Shown here: positions 1 through 11,866 of the stretch, piece after piece | How the letters are laid out: every line of letters starts with the position of its first letter | Position numbering within the stretch: position 1 is the first letter of the stretch | Assembly (NCBI RefSeq): GCF_008831285.2 | Contig: NC_045143.1 | Location: forward strand, 22,942,302 to 23,006,301 | DNA length: 64,000 nt | Source of the DNA: Nymphaea colorata | Lineage: Eukaryota; Streptophyta; Magnoliopsida; Nymphaeales; Nymphaeaceae | Direction of reading: 5' to 3' | Position numbers and translations under genes: made by a program | Notes under the pieces: generated by a model | Told to the model about the DNA's origin: nothing | Databases searched by the model: none | Seen by the model: the letters and a program-made list of their open reading frames with translations, nothing else

Positions 1-2426
1 AACAAGTTGGGAATCATGTCTTTCAAAGGAGTCAAAACCAATGTTGTAAAAGGTGTCTCATAACCCATATCGGTCGCGCTGACCTATATGCCGTATCATA
101 GCATATTGTAAATGTAGCGTAGCATATTGTAAAATGTTTGATTCCAAAAATTAAAAAAATCAGAAAAATAGAGAAAAGTTTAGAAAAAATGAGGAAAATG
201 TATTCCATATAAAAAACTTATCGCACATAAAGAATATTCATGGTTTATCATTCATAAGTCATAATATCTCAACAACGCATTTAGACAATGAGAAATCATA
301 GATTTAGAACAACATAATAAACATCCATCACAAGTTTAAAGTGTTTTAGATTATATCACAAGTTTACAAACTTACAATTGTTCATTGCCAAGTGCCAAAA
401 ATCATGATTAACATGAATCATTGATAATCCTCGTCATCTTAAGCTTTATTTTGTGCTCTAATTATTTCAATTCAATGCCTTCAAATGGAAGGTCTTCACC
501 AACATATGGCCGATTTTTCTAGAAAACTAGCAAAACCTCTCATCCCATAGCTCTTAGAGATGTTTAGAAAGCAAGAGGAAGAAGCTATTTTAAAAAAAAA
601 GTATGAAAAAAGGAGCTTTGGGCCCTTTTTTTGTTTTATCTTGTATCATTTGTTATGAGGGCACATCGCATGTATCATACAATATGCCACCCGTATCGCA
701 CGGTATGGGCGATATGCCTACGATACGTGGGTGTATTGCTTATTGTAAGCATATCATATAGGTTTTTCAAACCTACATGATACGCATCACATGATACGAG
801 TGGATAATACTGATCGAAACTAATATTTTGAAAGCTCTCATTTAAACCTTGTACATATTAAACCATGCCATGCATTTAAGACTTACGATAAATTGATAAT
901 ACTGAAGAATCTTCTAGATATAGAAGGAAAGGAATTAATACTTGGTCTGGTTACTCCTGATAAAGGCAAACCTGATGAAGGCATTGAGAATGGCTGGACC
1001 TCATACCGAGAGATGGTTCCTTCTTTAAATTTCAAAAAGAAGCAAATGCTTTTCAAAACCAAAAATTTTGGATGCAAACACTGTTTACTTTGTTTCAGAT
1101 GTAGTATCGCATTAGGACTGCTGGTTGCAGCCTGATAGATAGCTGGTAGCCTCTTCTAGCACTATTGGGTGATGTGTGGGCCTAATAGGCCATTCTGGCT
1201 TGGTTGACTGTCCAAGGTATCCTCAATCCGAGGGGGATGTGTCCAATGCTCTTGAGCCAAAAAACTTGTCTGGAGGTTGGGAGTTGGGGATTTGCATGGT
1301 TTGTATGTCATCCGGCTGTGGAGTAGTGTGGGCAGCTTGTATTGGCCATGGCTTGGATGGATATGCTTGTATGGATGAACGTTTGATGCTTAATTTGAGG
1401 GAAAAACACTGGTAATGTTCACACTTTGTAATTGAACCTGAATCTTTGGTTTCCACATTGTGTATTGTGAGTTTGGGGCAGGGCTTGCATTGTACCATGC
1501 TAATTTGTAGGTGTTTATAGTCGATGGATTGTTGTTTGAGTGGGCTGCTTGCTGTTAGTCTCTTAAGGCCAGACAAGTGAGATGGAGCTTCGGCAAACTC
1601 TGACAGGCTGCACTTTGATGCTTTCGACAACATAGTTACTTGTTGTTGGCTCATTGGACAAAACTAGATGAATTTAGGTCCTCTAATTCATTAGGCCATA
1701 GGATGGAATCTTGCTTCTGCTCCTTGGTCCTTAGTGTTTTATATTTCCATGCGGTCACCCTTGCAAGGTTAAAGCTCCCTTGCAAGTTTTGAGGCCTGGG
1801 CCGCACCGCTTCAATTTGTATGTCATCTCTCATCTTTCCTACACAAACACGTTGCAATTTGGAACCTCTTGATTAGATTTTTGAGTCTCTTATATTGTAA
1901 TCCAGATAGATGATGGACCAAATTTACCCTGAGGGCTTGGTGGCTCATGGCTCATATTCAATAAAGTGTTAATGAGCATGATATGATTAAGCTTTGTCTA
2001 TTATTGCAGGAAATCTACAATAACTTACTCATATATTCAAAGTTGATTGGCAAAAAGTTTCCCGTATTCTTGCTTTTCTAACCAACGTATCTTTTCAATA
2101 TATTTTCACCAAATTAATTGGGAACTTGGTTTCACAAAAGAGCTAATTAATGTTTTAAAACTTGGGAGTTTGTCCTTGAGCATTATCATCTTCTTCTCTT
2201 GGCTATATGACACATACATTGATGTGGGATGCTTGAAGTAAAAGAAAAAAATGAGGATCCGATGTCTAGATTTTATGAGTCGAGCTAATGTTGTTAAGTT
2301 TTAGATCCTTATAAATCTAATCAACACATCTTATTTTCATGAATTTTTTGTTTTGGGAGGCTATAATCTAAGGATTCATGTATAAACTACTTTCTGAATT
2401 TGGGATTCTTATTCCATATTTCACAG
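1..2426 (+). other. Upstream intron of the BSL1-type gene, carrying transposon debris
   Basis: The next upstream BSL1 exon should end just before PQSDAYG, but no such exon is visible here, so this is read as one long intron (inference). It ends in a normal acceptor (TTTCACAG) at 2426. About 35-830 is a repeat rich in ATATCG/GATACG words. 893-1135 is an open frame containing DEGIENGWTSYREM that I do not recognise; it has no splice context linking it to BSL1. 1140-2400 shows nothing else I can name. Confidence 0.6.
35..830. mobile_element. Uncharacterised DNA-transposon-like repeat (GATACG-rich), intron copy
   Basis: The block opens with ACCAATGTTGTAAAA followed by CCCATATCGGT and closes with a field of GTATCG, CGATAC and GATACG words near 690-810. 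The opening motif and the AT-rich sequence behind it recur at 3270-3540 inside another intron of the same gene, which supports a dispersed repeat. No clean terminal inverted repeat or target duplication was found, so superfamily and exact ends are uncertain. Confidence 0.4.
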
Positions 2427-5400
2427 CCACAATCGGATGCATATGGGCTGCTAAGGCACAGAGATGGTAAATGGGAATGGACTCTTGCTCCTGGGGTGCC
2501 TCCTTCCCCTAGGTATCAGCATGCTGCGGTAAGTTTCAGACAGTAATGCTTTATAACTTTTTCTTAGGTAAAGTTCATATAGGATACAATCGTGCAAATT
2601 CATTTTCTTAAAAAAATCTAGAAACAGATATAGTAGCTTAAGTTCTCACAGGTCTTGATGGTTTACCCTGTGCAAAGATTGTGCATCGTCGATTCACAAT
2701 CCGCAGTGCATAAGAATGTTTATTCTGAGGTTGAAAAATTTCCCTTGTGTTGGACATACTTATATTTGCTTGTTTAAATATTCTTTTTGTTTTGGATCAG
2801 GTTGATCTTGTCCATAGCTTAGGATGCTGCCCATATATGGAATGTGACTGCTTGCTGCATAAGCTTTTTTTCACAATTAAATGTTTCAATTTAGCAGGTA
2901 TTTCTGGGCAATAGATTGCATGTTACTGGTGGTACTCTTAAAGGAGGGCGGACAATTGAAGGTGAAGCAACTATTGCAGGTGGGTTTTGATGATTTTTGC
3001 ACTTCCTTTTCTTATTTGTTGTTCACTTGTTTGACATTTTTTTATGCCTTATTAGTTATGGATACTGCTGCTGGAGTCTGGGTTGACAGAAATGGGATAG
3101 TCACATCCTCCCGCTCAAGTAAATCATCTACAGAAATCAATCCTTCTTTGGAGCTTTTGTGCCGTTGCCGCCATGCAGCAGCTTGTGTGGGAAATCGAGT
3201 GTTTATATATGGTGGTCTAAAGGGAGGTATTTTGCTTCAGACAGTTGACTGGTTAATTCTGCTGTTTGAAACCAATGTTGTAAAATTTGTATTGTGAGTC
3301 TGTGACCCATATCAGTTGGCTCCAAAGTTAGACATGTAACGTATGTGAAAATCTCAAATTTATTTTTAATATTAAAAATTTCCAAAAAATCAAGAAAGGA
3401 AAAGAAAAAATATAAAATATTTAGAAAGAGAGAGAAGAAGAAGGGCACATTCTCCTCATTAGGCCACTTGTTGATATCCTGCAAGAATTGTTCTTCCTGT
3501 GCTTTAGAGAGGCTTGAGGAAATATTTCTAGTTCTGTTGATTTACATTAGTCAGTGTTGACTGTTGAAATTGTGCAGATGCACTACTTGATGATCTTCTC
3601 TTTGCGGAAAATTCAGCTATCCGAACTGATGAGGTGAACTCTTTTAGTGGGGCTGACAGAACAACTCTGCCCACCAAAATTGGTCAGACAATCATGACCG
3701 AGTCATCATATGTTGAGACAAAGCCAGGTGCACTTTTTGAGACAGCCATATCTGGCGCTTCAAGGTGTGTTCATTATCCAAATGCTTCTAATCTTGTAAA
3801 TCTAACTTCTGGATATTATTGTAGCCTATCTCCAATTTTAGAGTTTCATTCTATTGAAACTGTTGTTATTCTGTACAGGACTTCTCTTGAAAAGCTAGTG
3901 GAGGCTTCTGCTGCTGAAGCTGAGGCTGTTAGCGCAGTCTGGGAAGCTGCAAAGGCTGCAGCTTTAATGAATGAAAATCATCTCTTAGATGGACAACTGT
4001 CACCACATCATGTCAAGGATGTATCTCAAGGCTCAGAAACATCCTCCGAAGCAAGTGACAAAGATACCCTTGAAACAGATGTTCGGCTTCACCATAGAGC
4101 TGTATGTGCATGGATTTTGTGCCCATTCACAGCATTCAATATACCTTTTCATGGCATTTACTGGTAGCTAACTTGAAATCCTTCAGGTAGTTGTTGCTAA
4201 AGAGCCGGTTGGAAGCTTGGGTGGGCTTGTTCGGCAGCTTTCATTGGACCAATTTGAAAATGAGAGCAGGCGAACGAACCCCTGGAACATGGATCAGGGA
4301 TATGCAATGAAAAGAATACTCAATAAACAGAAATCCCCTATTAGCTTGCATAAGAAGGCACATTTTATCTGGAAATTGTGGTTATAATGGTGTCTGAACT
4401 GGTGGCCGGTTTATCATAATTTCTTTTGCTTTTGCAGATTATATCCTTATTGCTGAGGCCTCGTAATTGGATGGCTCCGACAAACCGCAACTTCTTTCTG
4501 GACTCATATGAAGTTGGTGAACTTTGTTATGCTGCTGAACAAATATTTCTGCAAGAACCTGCAGTTTTGCAGTTGAAAGCTCCAGTTAAAGTTTTTGGGG
4601 ATCTTCATGGCCAGTTTGGTGACTTAATGCGTCTTTTTGATGAATATGGGTTTCCTTCAACTGCTGGAGATATAACGTGAGTCTCTACTTCTATTCTTTC
4701 CTAGGTCTGTTCAATTTAACACTTTTTTATTGACACTGTAGAAAATGAAGCTTCATTAGTTGGTGAAGTTGACTTTGGGTTTGGGTTTTCAATGCAGAAT
4801 AAGCTAATCTTTGTCTGACTGTTCTTTGTCTTGCATAATGGCCTAGATCTTGAAAACCATCAATTGCTTTCGCATGGTTGGCCTCATCATTTTGTGTGTT
4901 TGCTTTGGCTATCCTGATTATGCGGTTTTCTTCATCTCAATTATTGTTTGTACTGGCCAATTATCTGGAAAGGACTGTCAACCATCTCTGTAGGTTTATT
5001 TTGGGTACGGCACACACTGTTTAAACATTGTAGCTGATTGTATTCTGGGTTGGAGTACTTCAAGAAGAATCCTGTCTGTTTATGCTCTTGAAACACAATC
5101 TCGTTATTCAAATGTTGATTATTCACCCAATATGATTTTCATTATCTGAAACCCAAATTCTATATGGTGATTCTACTAGACTTTCATGAATGCCATTTGA
5201 TCATTGGCTTGGACTTGATTGCCATGGTAAAGCGGATTTTTTTTTTTGTTTTCAGGTATATAGATTACTTGTTTTTGGGTGATTATGTTGATCGTGGTCA
5301 GCACAGCCTGGAGACAATAACCTTGCTTTTTGCTCTCAAGGCAAGCCCATAGCTTGAAGAGTCTAACAAATATTATTTCTTACATTGATAGAGCATGTTG

Positions 5401-8383
5401 GACTTGCTGATGAAGTAACTATTAGTTTGTTCGTTTTGTAGATTGAATATCCTGAGCATGTACATCTGATCCGGGGAAATCACGAAGCTGCTGATATAAA
5501 TGCACTCTTTGGATTTCGGTTGGAATGCATTGAGAGAATGGTGAGAATGACAGAGATACTGCTGTAATTTTGTAGCGTGCTTGAAACTAACCAAATGGTT
5601 TTCGTGAAATGGCTTTTGAATTTCTTAGGGTGAGAACGATGGAATATGGGCTTGGACTCAATTCAATCAAGTCTTCAATGCTCTCCCTCTATGTGCTCTT
5701 ATTGAGAAGAAAATAATCTGCATGCATGGTGGCATTGGGAGATCCATAAACTATGTTGAACAGATTGAGAAACTGGAGAGGCCCATAACGATGGATTCTG
5801 GATCGATTGTTCTTATGGACCTACTATGGTATGGTTAGCTTACTGCTGATATTTGAAGGATACAACTTTTTGACGATCTTAATGATGCTTATGAATTTGT
5901 AGGTCTGACCCCACTGAAAATGATACGGTGGAAGGATTACGGCCCAATGCAAGGGGACCAGGCTTGGTCACTTTTGGGGTATGGAACTTATAAGTAAAAG
6001 AGTTTACCATGTTTGTAGCTGTAAAATGTCTTTTTACACAGGTAGTTCCATATAGGCACATTCTAGGTTTTTCTGGTGGTTATAATTGGTACCATCCAAA
6101 ATGAGCATTTGATAAATGACACCTTATTGCTTTTCTGCTTTCATCAGATGGCTGTAGCATAAAGTGTTGCAATGCTACTATTCCATACTCAAGATGCAAT
6201 TTATATTTCACCACTTTTACTGGCATACGAGATGACTCCATTATGGTTGAGCCATAGTGGTTTTTGTTGTAGTCGAACCAATTCCCTGAATTGTCTAAGC
6301 ACTCTAAAAAAATTCTTCTATAAAATGATTGTGAAAATTTTCCTTTGCATTCGTAAAATAAGATAGCAGTATGTCTGATAAGTTTCATAACTTTTTTTCA
6401 GATTTTTTTCAGTTGAGGTATGATCTGGGCAAACTCATAGGTCTTCAAAATTATTTGGGGGTTTGGTATCTTCTTTTGTTTGTTTCCTCCAAAAACACTT
6501 TCTTTTAGTATTTTGGTGGTAAAACATTTGCTTGTTTCCAAATGACTCCACCCAAAACTGGCAGGAGCGTCCTGTCTAGCAGATACCAACCTGCCAGGGA
6601 ACAACTTGATTGAGAGATCAATGTACAGGAATGATATCCTTCACTCTCAGTGCAGGATATTGGGCCCATTAGGTATACACACTTAAAATATACGAATGCT
6701 GCTCATATGAATTCTTGTGTGTAGATCTGAAGACCAAGAGTTGATCATGATTTTGATGTCAACTATGACAGCCAGGCCAAAACTTGACCTGAATACTTAG
6801 TTTGATTGACTTGTTGAAGAAGTGACTAATTTCATAAAAGGCAGTAATATTGACAAAAAATCACCATGGATGAGAAACTAATACTTTCATATTGGTCTAG
6901 TCCAATTCACATGCTTGTTGTAGCTCTTCATAAATAAAAAATTCAAAAGAACATCAAGTTTACAACAAATAAAGTACCACAAAATTATCCAGAGTCACAA
7001 GTTTGTCTTCAAGGCAAATGCAGTGCAATGTCCTTCTATACTGCCACAAGCCACTGTTGGTCTCTCAACTTGCAAGGTCGAAGTGGCATGATGACGAACC
7101 AAACGATTATCAAATAGAGAAAGCAAGAAATCAGAAATAAAGCGGCGTGTATTTGTCTGGTAGATGATTACACAGACTGCAAGTGTAGGTAGCTTAACAC
7201 ACTTGTTGAAATACACCTGATAACCTGTAAAATGCTTGAATTTGACCCCTTTACATAGTTTGGCACCTACCTAAACTAGATAGATAATAGTATATCTAGA
7301 CAAAAGGATTGAAGTAAAAACTGAAGGTATTATGAAACTGAGTAAAGTCTGATGCGGGATCCATGTTTTTGACTTTGACATGGTTAAAAGGTTGTTTCTT
7401 GAACCTCAAACCCGATTAGGTCTGCGGTTATGAAAATGAAATGCCTCCAAGGTGAACAAAGGATTCTTGTGATTAATATTGTATGTTCTGTGGATGCAGC
7501 CTGATAGAGTAATAGAATTTTGCAAGAAGAACAAGTTGCAACTTATCATCAGAGCTCATGAATGCGTTATGGATGGTTTTGAACGATTTGCACAGGGTCA
7601 TCTAATCACTTTGTTCTCTGCGACAAACTATTGTGGTAAAACAAGCTGTTTGTCTTATAGCCTTATATTGGTTGAATAATTGAGCATTCCATATTGGTTG
7701 TGTTGGCACTTGTCAGGAACGGCAAACAACGCTGGTGCATTACTTGTAATTGGTAGGGATCTTGTGGTGGTGCCTAAACTGATTCATCCACTTCCACCTC
7801 CTTTTCAGTCACCAGAATCGTCCCCTGATCGTTCCATGGACATGACGTGGATGCAGGTAAGTTGTCTTGTTAGCCATCTGCTTCTTATTTACAGCTGAAA
7901 GAATGGGCTATATTATCTGCTCATATGCAGAATATTTGTTTCCTCACTATTAACAAAAAAGGAGCAATGTGTTCACCAAGTAGCTTAATAAAGCAGGGAC
8001 GATCAAAGCCATGTAGTGCACTGACATAAACAGTTAAAATCTTTTACTGGTGATTTGTTCAAGAAGCAGAAATAAATGGTGGTTTAGTCAGACTAATATA
8101 TACAAATTAATTGTGGGGAACTAACTGAGTCTAGTCACTTCTAGAAATCTAGCAGTAGGGAGAAAACTGCTAGATAAATAGTGAAAATGAAAAAGAGAAG
8201 TTAATATATATATATATCTATGTGTGTGTGTGTGTGGATGTATGTATATATATGTGTAGGTACCTGTGTATATATCTTAACACTTACTTCTTCCTGCAGG
8301 AGCTTAACATTCAGAGGCCACCCACACCAACAAGGGGTAGACCACAATCTTCTAATGATCGCTCATCTCTTGCCTTTATATGA
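2427..8383 (+). CDS. BSL1: BSL1-type Kelch-repeat serine/threonine protein phosphatase (3' part, 14 exons)
   Basis: Plant-specific phosphatase of the BSU1/BSL family, which fuses N-terminal kelch repeats to a PP1/PP2A-like catalytic domain and acts in brassinosteroid signalling (family knowledge). Exons read from splice sites and homology: 2427-2528, 2898-2979, 3056-3226, 3578-3764, 3879-4101, 4187-4357, 4438-4676, 5256-5340, 5442-5540, 5629-5828, 5903-5978, 7500-7635, 7717-7856, 8300-8383. All phases join, giving 664 residues plus TGA. Residues 1-120 are the last kelch units ([20 protein letters not shown]). Metallophosphatase motifs follow in order: GDLHG at about 366, GDYVDRG at 400, RGNHE at 431, HGG at 486, RAHECV at 563. 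The [15 protein letters not shown] segment and the tail [11 protein letters not shown] match BSL1 better than BSL2/3. The start and first kelch repeats lie before base 1. Introns ending at 4438 and 5442 have GC donors. No break is seen in the exons. Confidence 0.93.
3269..3540. mobile_element. Partial second copy of the ACCAATGTTGTAAAA repeat
   Basis: It lies in the intron 3227-3577 of the BSL1-type gene. It shares the opening ACCAATGTTGTAAAA, then a CCCATATC word, and an A-rich stretch like that at 130-200, but lacks the GATACG-rich far end. It looks like a truncated relative of the element at about 35-830. Confidence 0.4.
5979..7499 (+). other. Largest visible intron inside the BSL1-type gene (1.5 kb)
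   Basis: Bounded by GT at 5979 and AG at 7499. Both exon edges join in frame (VTFG then PDRVIEF). The content is AT-rich, with short spurious frames on both strands and no domain I can recognise. Confidence 0.8.
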
Positions 8384-9973
8384 CTAAAATTGATGTTTCA
8401 AGTGCAACAGCAGGGTAAATCTTGAGTGATGTATATGGAAGTAATTCTTGTTGTAAGCACATTATAAAAAACATGGGAAATGAGGTTCCTAATGGTTGGT
8501 GGTGCAGCAATATGTGAAAATAATGCAAGTAAAATGAATCCTCTGGATGTTCGATTGGCCCATTCGGTGAAGATCATAGTGAATCATGTTGGTTATTAAC
8601 TTTTTGTGCAAAGGGTGGGGCTATTATCTATGCTTAGGATATCTAGGCTAGGCTGATGTGTAGTGATTTTTGTATCTTTATTGATATTTTGCCAAGATAT
8701 GTTGGCGTTTCCCTTGTAAATTTCACTCAGAAAGTGATGTATTTTAGTTAATTTAAAAGAGATGAATGATCATTGTTAGATAAAGTCTCTATTTGACTTT
8801 TTTTTAGTCTTTTACTGTTTCAGAAAATTCTACAGCGGGGGAACTCACTCACTATATTCAAGTATGATTAGGACTTACTGGAATTTGTTATGAGTGCTTA
8901 TCTTTATTTCTTTATTTGTTCCATAAAACTGAAATTCAGGGGCACTAGGTTATGATAGTTCAATCTAACCATCAAATGATCATTATCTTAAAAGATAGTA
9001 TACATATATAAATGTGTTAATGGCAAGAAATGATACCGAATGTTTCAAATTTTAAAGATTTTTCACAATAAATTTTCATTACCTAGGTATATCTTTATCC
9101 AAATAACTGGTAATGCAGTGACAAGAACTGCTTGAATTGCATTTGCTCCTAATGTCACTTGACTTGCCTTATAATGGTAAGATTTCTTTTTTTCATTATT
9201 TAAATATGTTATATGTTTCACCATTACATATTAAATTAGTTGTGCAAAAAACATTTATCCTCCAATGTACTTGTGGTTTTGTCTGTCTTTTTCATATTTA
9301 TTGATGGCTTATAGGCAAATGGAACACCAATTCCGTGTTACATGATTGAAAAATCCATGTGCAACGTTTGCATTTTTAAGATAAACTGGGCTTAAGGTAA
9401 ACAAGAGCTCTCATTAGCTAAAGTGCGCTTCAATGAGTCACCTATTGTGAAGAAAGAGGAATACCTAGCAAGGTTCAAGCCCTTCAAAAGTTGGTAAGTA
9501 CTTCAATTATTTGTTTCTGTTTGCCTACTTATAAACTATTCAAGCTTTTTATGTTCTAATCTGCGCTTGCAGTTTTAGGAGGAAGTTATCCATCAAACTG
9601 AGATATCTTCTCTTCGAAGTAGCATCCACCCAACTGGAAGCGCTTTCATGCTCTTTCAGGTGAAGTATGTTCCCCGTTATGGTTGATCTTGAGTGTTTGC
9701 TACTCCATGTAGTAATTGTTGGCATGCCTACTTTCTCTAGGGGCAAAAAAGTCATAGCAATATCTCGGGAGTTAATTTCAGATTCTTTGTTTCTTAGCAA
9801 GATTTACCATCAAAGGTGCAAGCATGTTAGCTAGCAGATGTATGCAAAGTTGATATGGTGCATACAAATGTATAATTGGGATCTTGAATTAGTTCCTATG
9901 GGTCCAAACTGCAAGATTAATTTTATCGTTCGCACTGACTAGAGAAGCATGTGGATTTAGGGCTTGGCTATGC
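8384..9973. other. BSL1 3' flank and unassigned DNA with possible exon fragments
   Basis: The 3' UTR of BSL1 should occupy the first few hundred bases; no poly(A) site was assigned. At about 9403-9491 a + frame contains FNESPIVKKEEYLARF and stops being open near a GTAAGT donor at about 9493. A second stretch at about 9573-9660 follows a TTGCAG acceptor and ends before GTGAAG. These look like two exons of an unrecognised gene or gene relic, but I cannot name the protein. The remainder shows nothing further. Confidence 0.3.
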
Positions 9974-10254
9974 TGTGGATTTTGTAAGATTTTGATATCT
10001 AATACCGAACCACTGAATGAAGTTAGATGCAAGAGGAGGAAGAGAGAAGTGGACTGCACGTCCAAGCAAGAGAGAGATGACGTCTGCTTCTTGTTATCAT
10101 TATATACTAATGACGATTTAGGGTACATCATAAAATACACAAAATAACAATTAGATTTACAAGTATGCCACCGCCCATGATGTGTTGGGCGTGTGGATCA
10201 AATGGGTCGGGTCTGGGTGACCCGATCGGCCGATCCATATGTACAAACTTAACA
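9974..10254 (-). repeat. 3' LTR of copia B, minus-strand copy
   Basis: Minus strand TGTTAAG to CACA, directly preceded by the purine tract GAGGGGGG. Its distal part matches 21870-22063 on the + strand, including a CGTGCAGTC word and a shared AAATCTTACAAA end. Confidence 0.65.
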
Positions 10255-10510
10255 GCCCCCCTCAAGTTGTGCATGGGGTTTGATCATGCGCAACTTGTTC
10301 TTCAATTCCCAGAAATGATGCCCTGTGAGTCCCTTGGTAAAAAGATCAGCCACTTGTTCAGACGTGGATATATAAGTGAGAACAATCTCGTCTTCCGCAA
10401 CCTTTTGACGAATGAAGTGTTGATCAATTTCTATATGCTTAGTGCGATTATGCAGAATAGGATTGAAGGCAATCTTGATCGCGCTTTGGTTGTCACAAAA
10501 TGGAGATGAT

Positions 10511-11631
10511 TTATGTCACATGGGTATGAGTGCTGGTACTGGTACGGGTACAGACCATTTTCAAAAAACTTGGGTACGGGGGTACGGCCGTATACACACA
10601 CATATATATGTCAAAAAATGCAGAAAAATAACATATTTGCACATATCTATATAAAAAATTTCAAACAGAATAACATATTGTCATATTCATAAATACATTC
10701 TCATTCTCCTCAGTCTCACTCTCCTCAGTCTCATAATTAACATTCAAAATACATTAGCTTTGTTGATTTTCATTCTCCTCACTCCTCAGTTGCATCATCA
10801 AGATTAGAAGGAACAACAGGTTCTGTAAAATCCATATTAAGAGCATGCAATATAGTTGGACTTGTTCTCAATCAATACAAGACAACATGCAGCAAAGAAT
10901 GTTCTGAAATAGGACTTCTTCTCAATTAGTATAGAACATGCAATACAGAATATGCAGAATAAGGTATATGTATACCAAAACACGAATTAGGTATACAGAA
11001 TCGGCAGAATAAGGTATACGTATACAGAATCGGCCCCAACGACGTCTGATAGCGGCGACAGAAGTAAAATCATCTCCCTGCCGTCTGCCGTCGCTGGCGA
11101 CAGAAGTAAGATCATCTCCCCTGCTGTCGCCGGCGACAGAAGTAAGATCGGCAGGGGCGGAGCCAAAGAAAATGAACTAAAAAATGATAAAAACAAAAAT
11201 ATACCACCGCCGTTCGCCTCTTGCCGTCGCCAATCGCCGTCGCCGTTCGCCTCTTGCCGTCACCGATCGTTTGCCGTCGCCTTTCGTCGCCGGTCGCCTC
11301 CCCTGCCTGTCGCCGGCCGTCGCAAGTTGAGAGGAGAACGAAACCCTTAACGAAAACATGTTTTAATGGTTTCGAGCTTTCATTTTCTTAACGTGAAAAT
11401 GGTTTTAAACGATAAAATCTAAAAATCGTTAAAATTAAAAAAAAACACATTTGGACTCGGTCAAAGTTGACCGTGTCCAAAAAAGGTCAAAAATGACCTC
11501 CGGTGCGTTGACCGTACCCGGTACGGTCAACGCACCTTTTTGCCGTACCCAACCACGTACCCGTACCGGTACCGGTGTCGTACCGGTACTATACGGGTAC
11601 TCCTCCTTTGGAGGAGTACCCGTGTGACATA
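10511..11631. mobile_element. Non-autonomous TIR transposon with 9-bp target duplication, Mutator-like
   Basis: It interrupts the copia B RNase H. Outer sequence at 10502-10510 is GGAGATGAT and at 11632-11640 GGAGATGAC, a 9-bp duplication with one mismatch; removing one copy plus the insert restores continuity with the uninterrupted relative near 21560-21600. Ends are inverted: TATGTCACAyGGGTA on both sides. Internal content: GGTACGGGTAC words near both ends, three imperfect units around GGCGACAGAAGTAAGATC (11050-11150), a GCCGTCGCC-rich tract (11207-11330), and a perfect 13-bp stem with TTT loop at 11594-11622. No transposase is seen. The 9-bp duplication points to a Mutator-like element, but the TIRs are short. 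Confidence 0.75.
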
Positions 11632-11866
11632 GGAGATGACTGAACAATGGGAAGAGAAAGTTCCCGAAGCAAATGACGTAACCATGAAGCTTCAGCTTTG
11701 CCTGTAGCCACTGCCCTATATTCTGCCTCAGTGCTAGATCTGGCAACTGCACGTTGTTTCCTGCTACTCCAACAAATAAGGTTGGAATCAAGGAAGAGAC
11801 AATAACCTGAAACTGATCGTTTATCGTCTGGATCACCTGCCCAATCTGCATCAGTATAAGTGAAAA

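Larger units (their letters stand above)
9974..11866 (-). mobile_element. Ty1/copia 'B' fragment: RNase H end plus 3' LTR, minus strand
   Basis: Read on the minus strand from 11866 down, it encodes the copia RNase H core (YTDADWAGD, then a STEAEYRA-type segment), is broken by an insertion at 10511-11631, and continues through CDNQ-type RNase H sequence to a polypurine tract (complement of 10255-10266). It ends in an LTR at 9974-10254, which starts TGTTAAG and ends CACA on the minus strand. It is homologous along its length to 21344-22063 on the plus strand. Integrase and reverse transcriptase are absent: the fragment stops where the long LTR at 11867 begins. Frame breaks show it is dead. Confidence 0.8.

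Noticed and set aside
1223-1654. 143-codon minus-strand frame in the BSL1 upstream intron
   Set aside because: No recognisable domain, no splice context, and it overlaps another open frame on the opposite strand.
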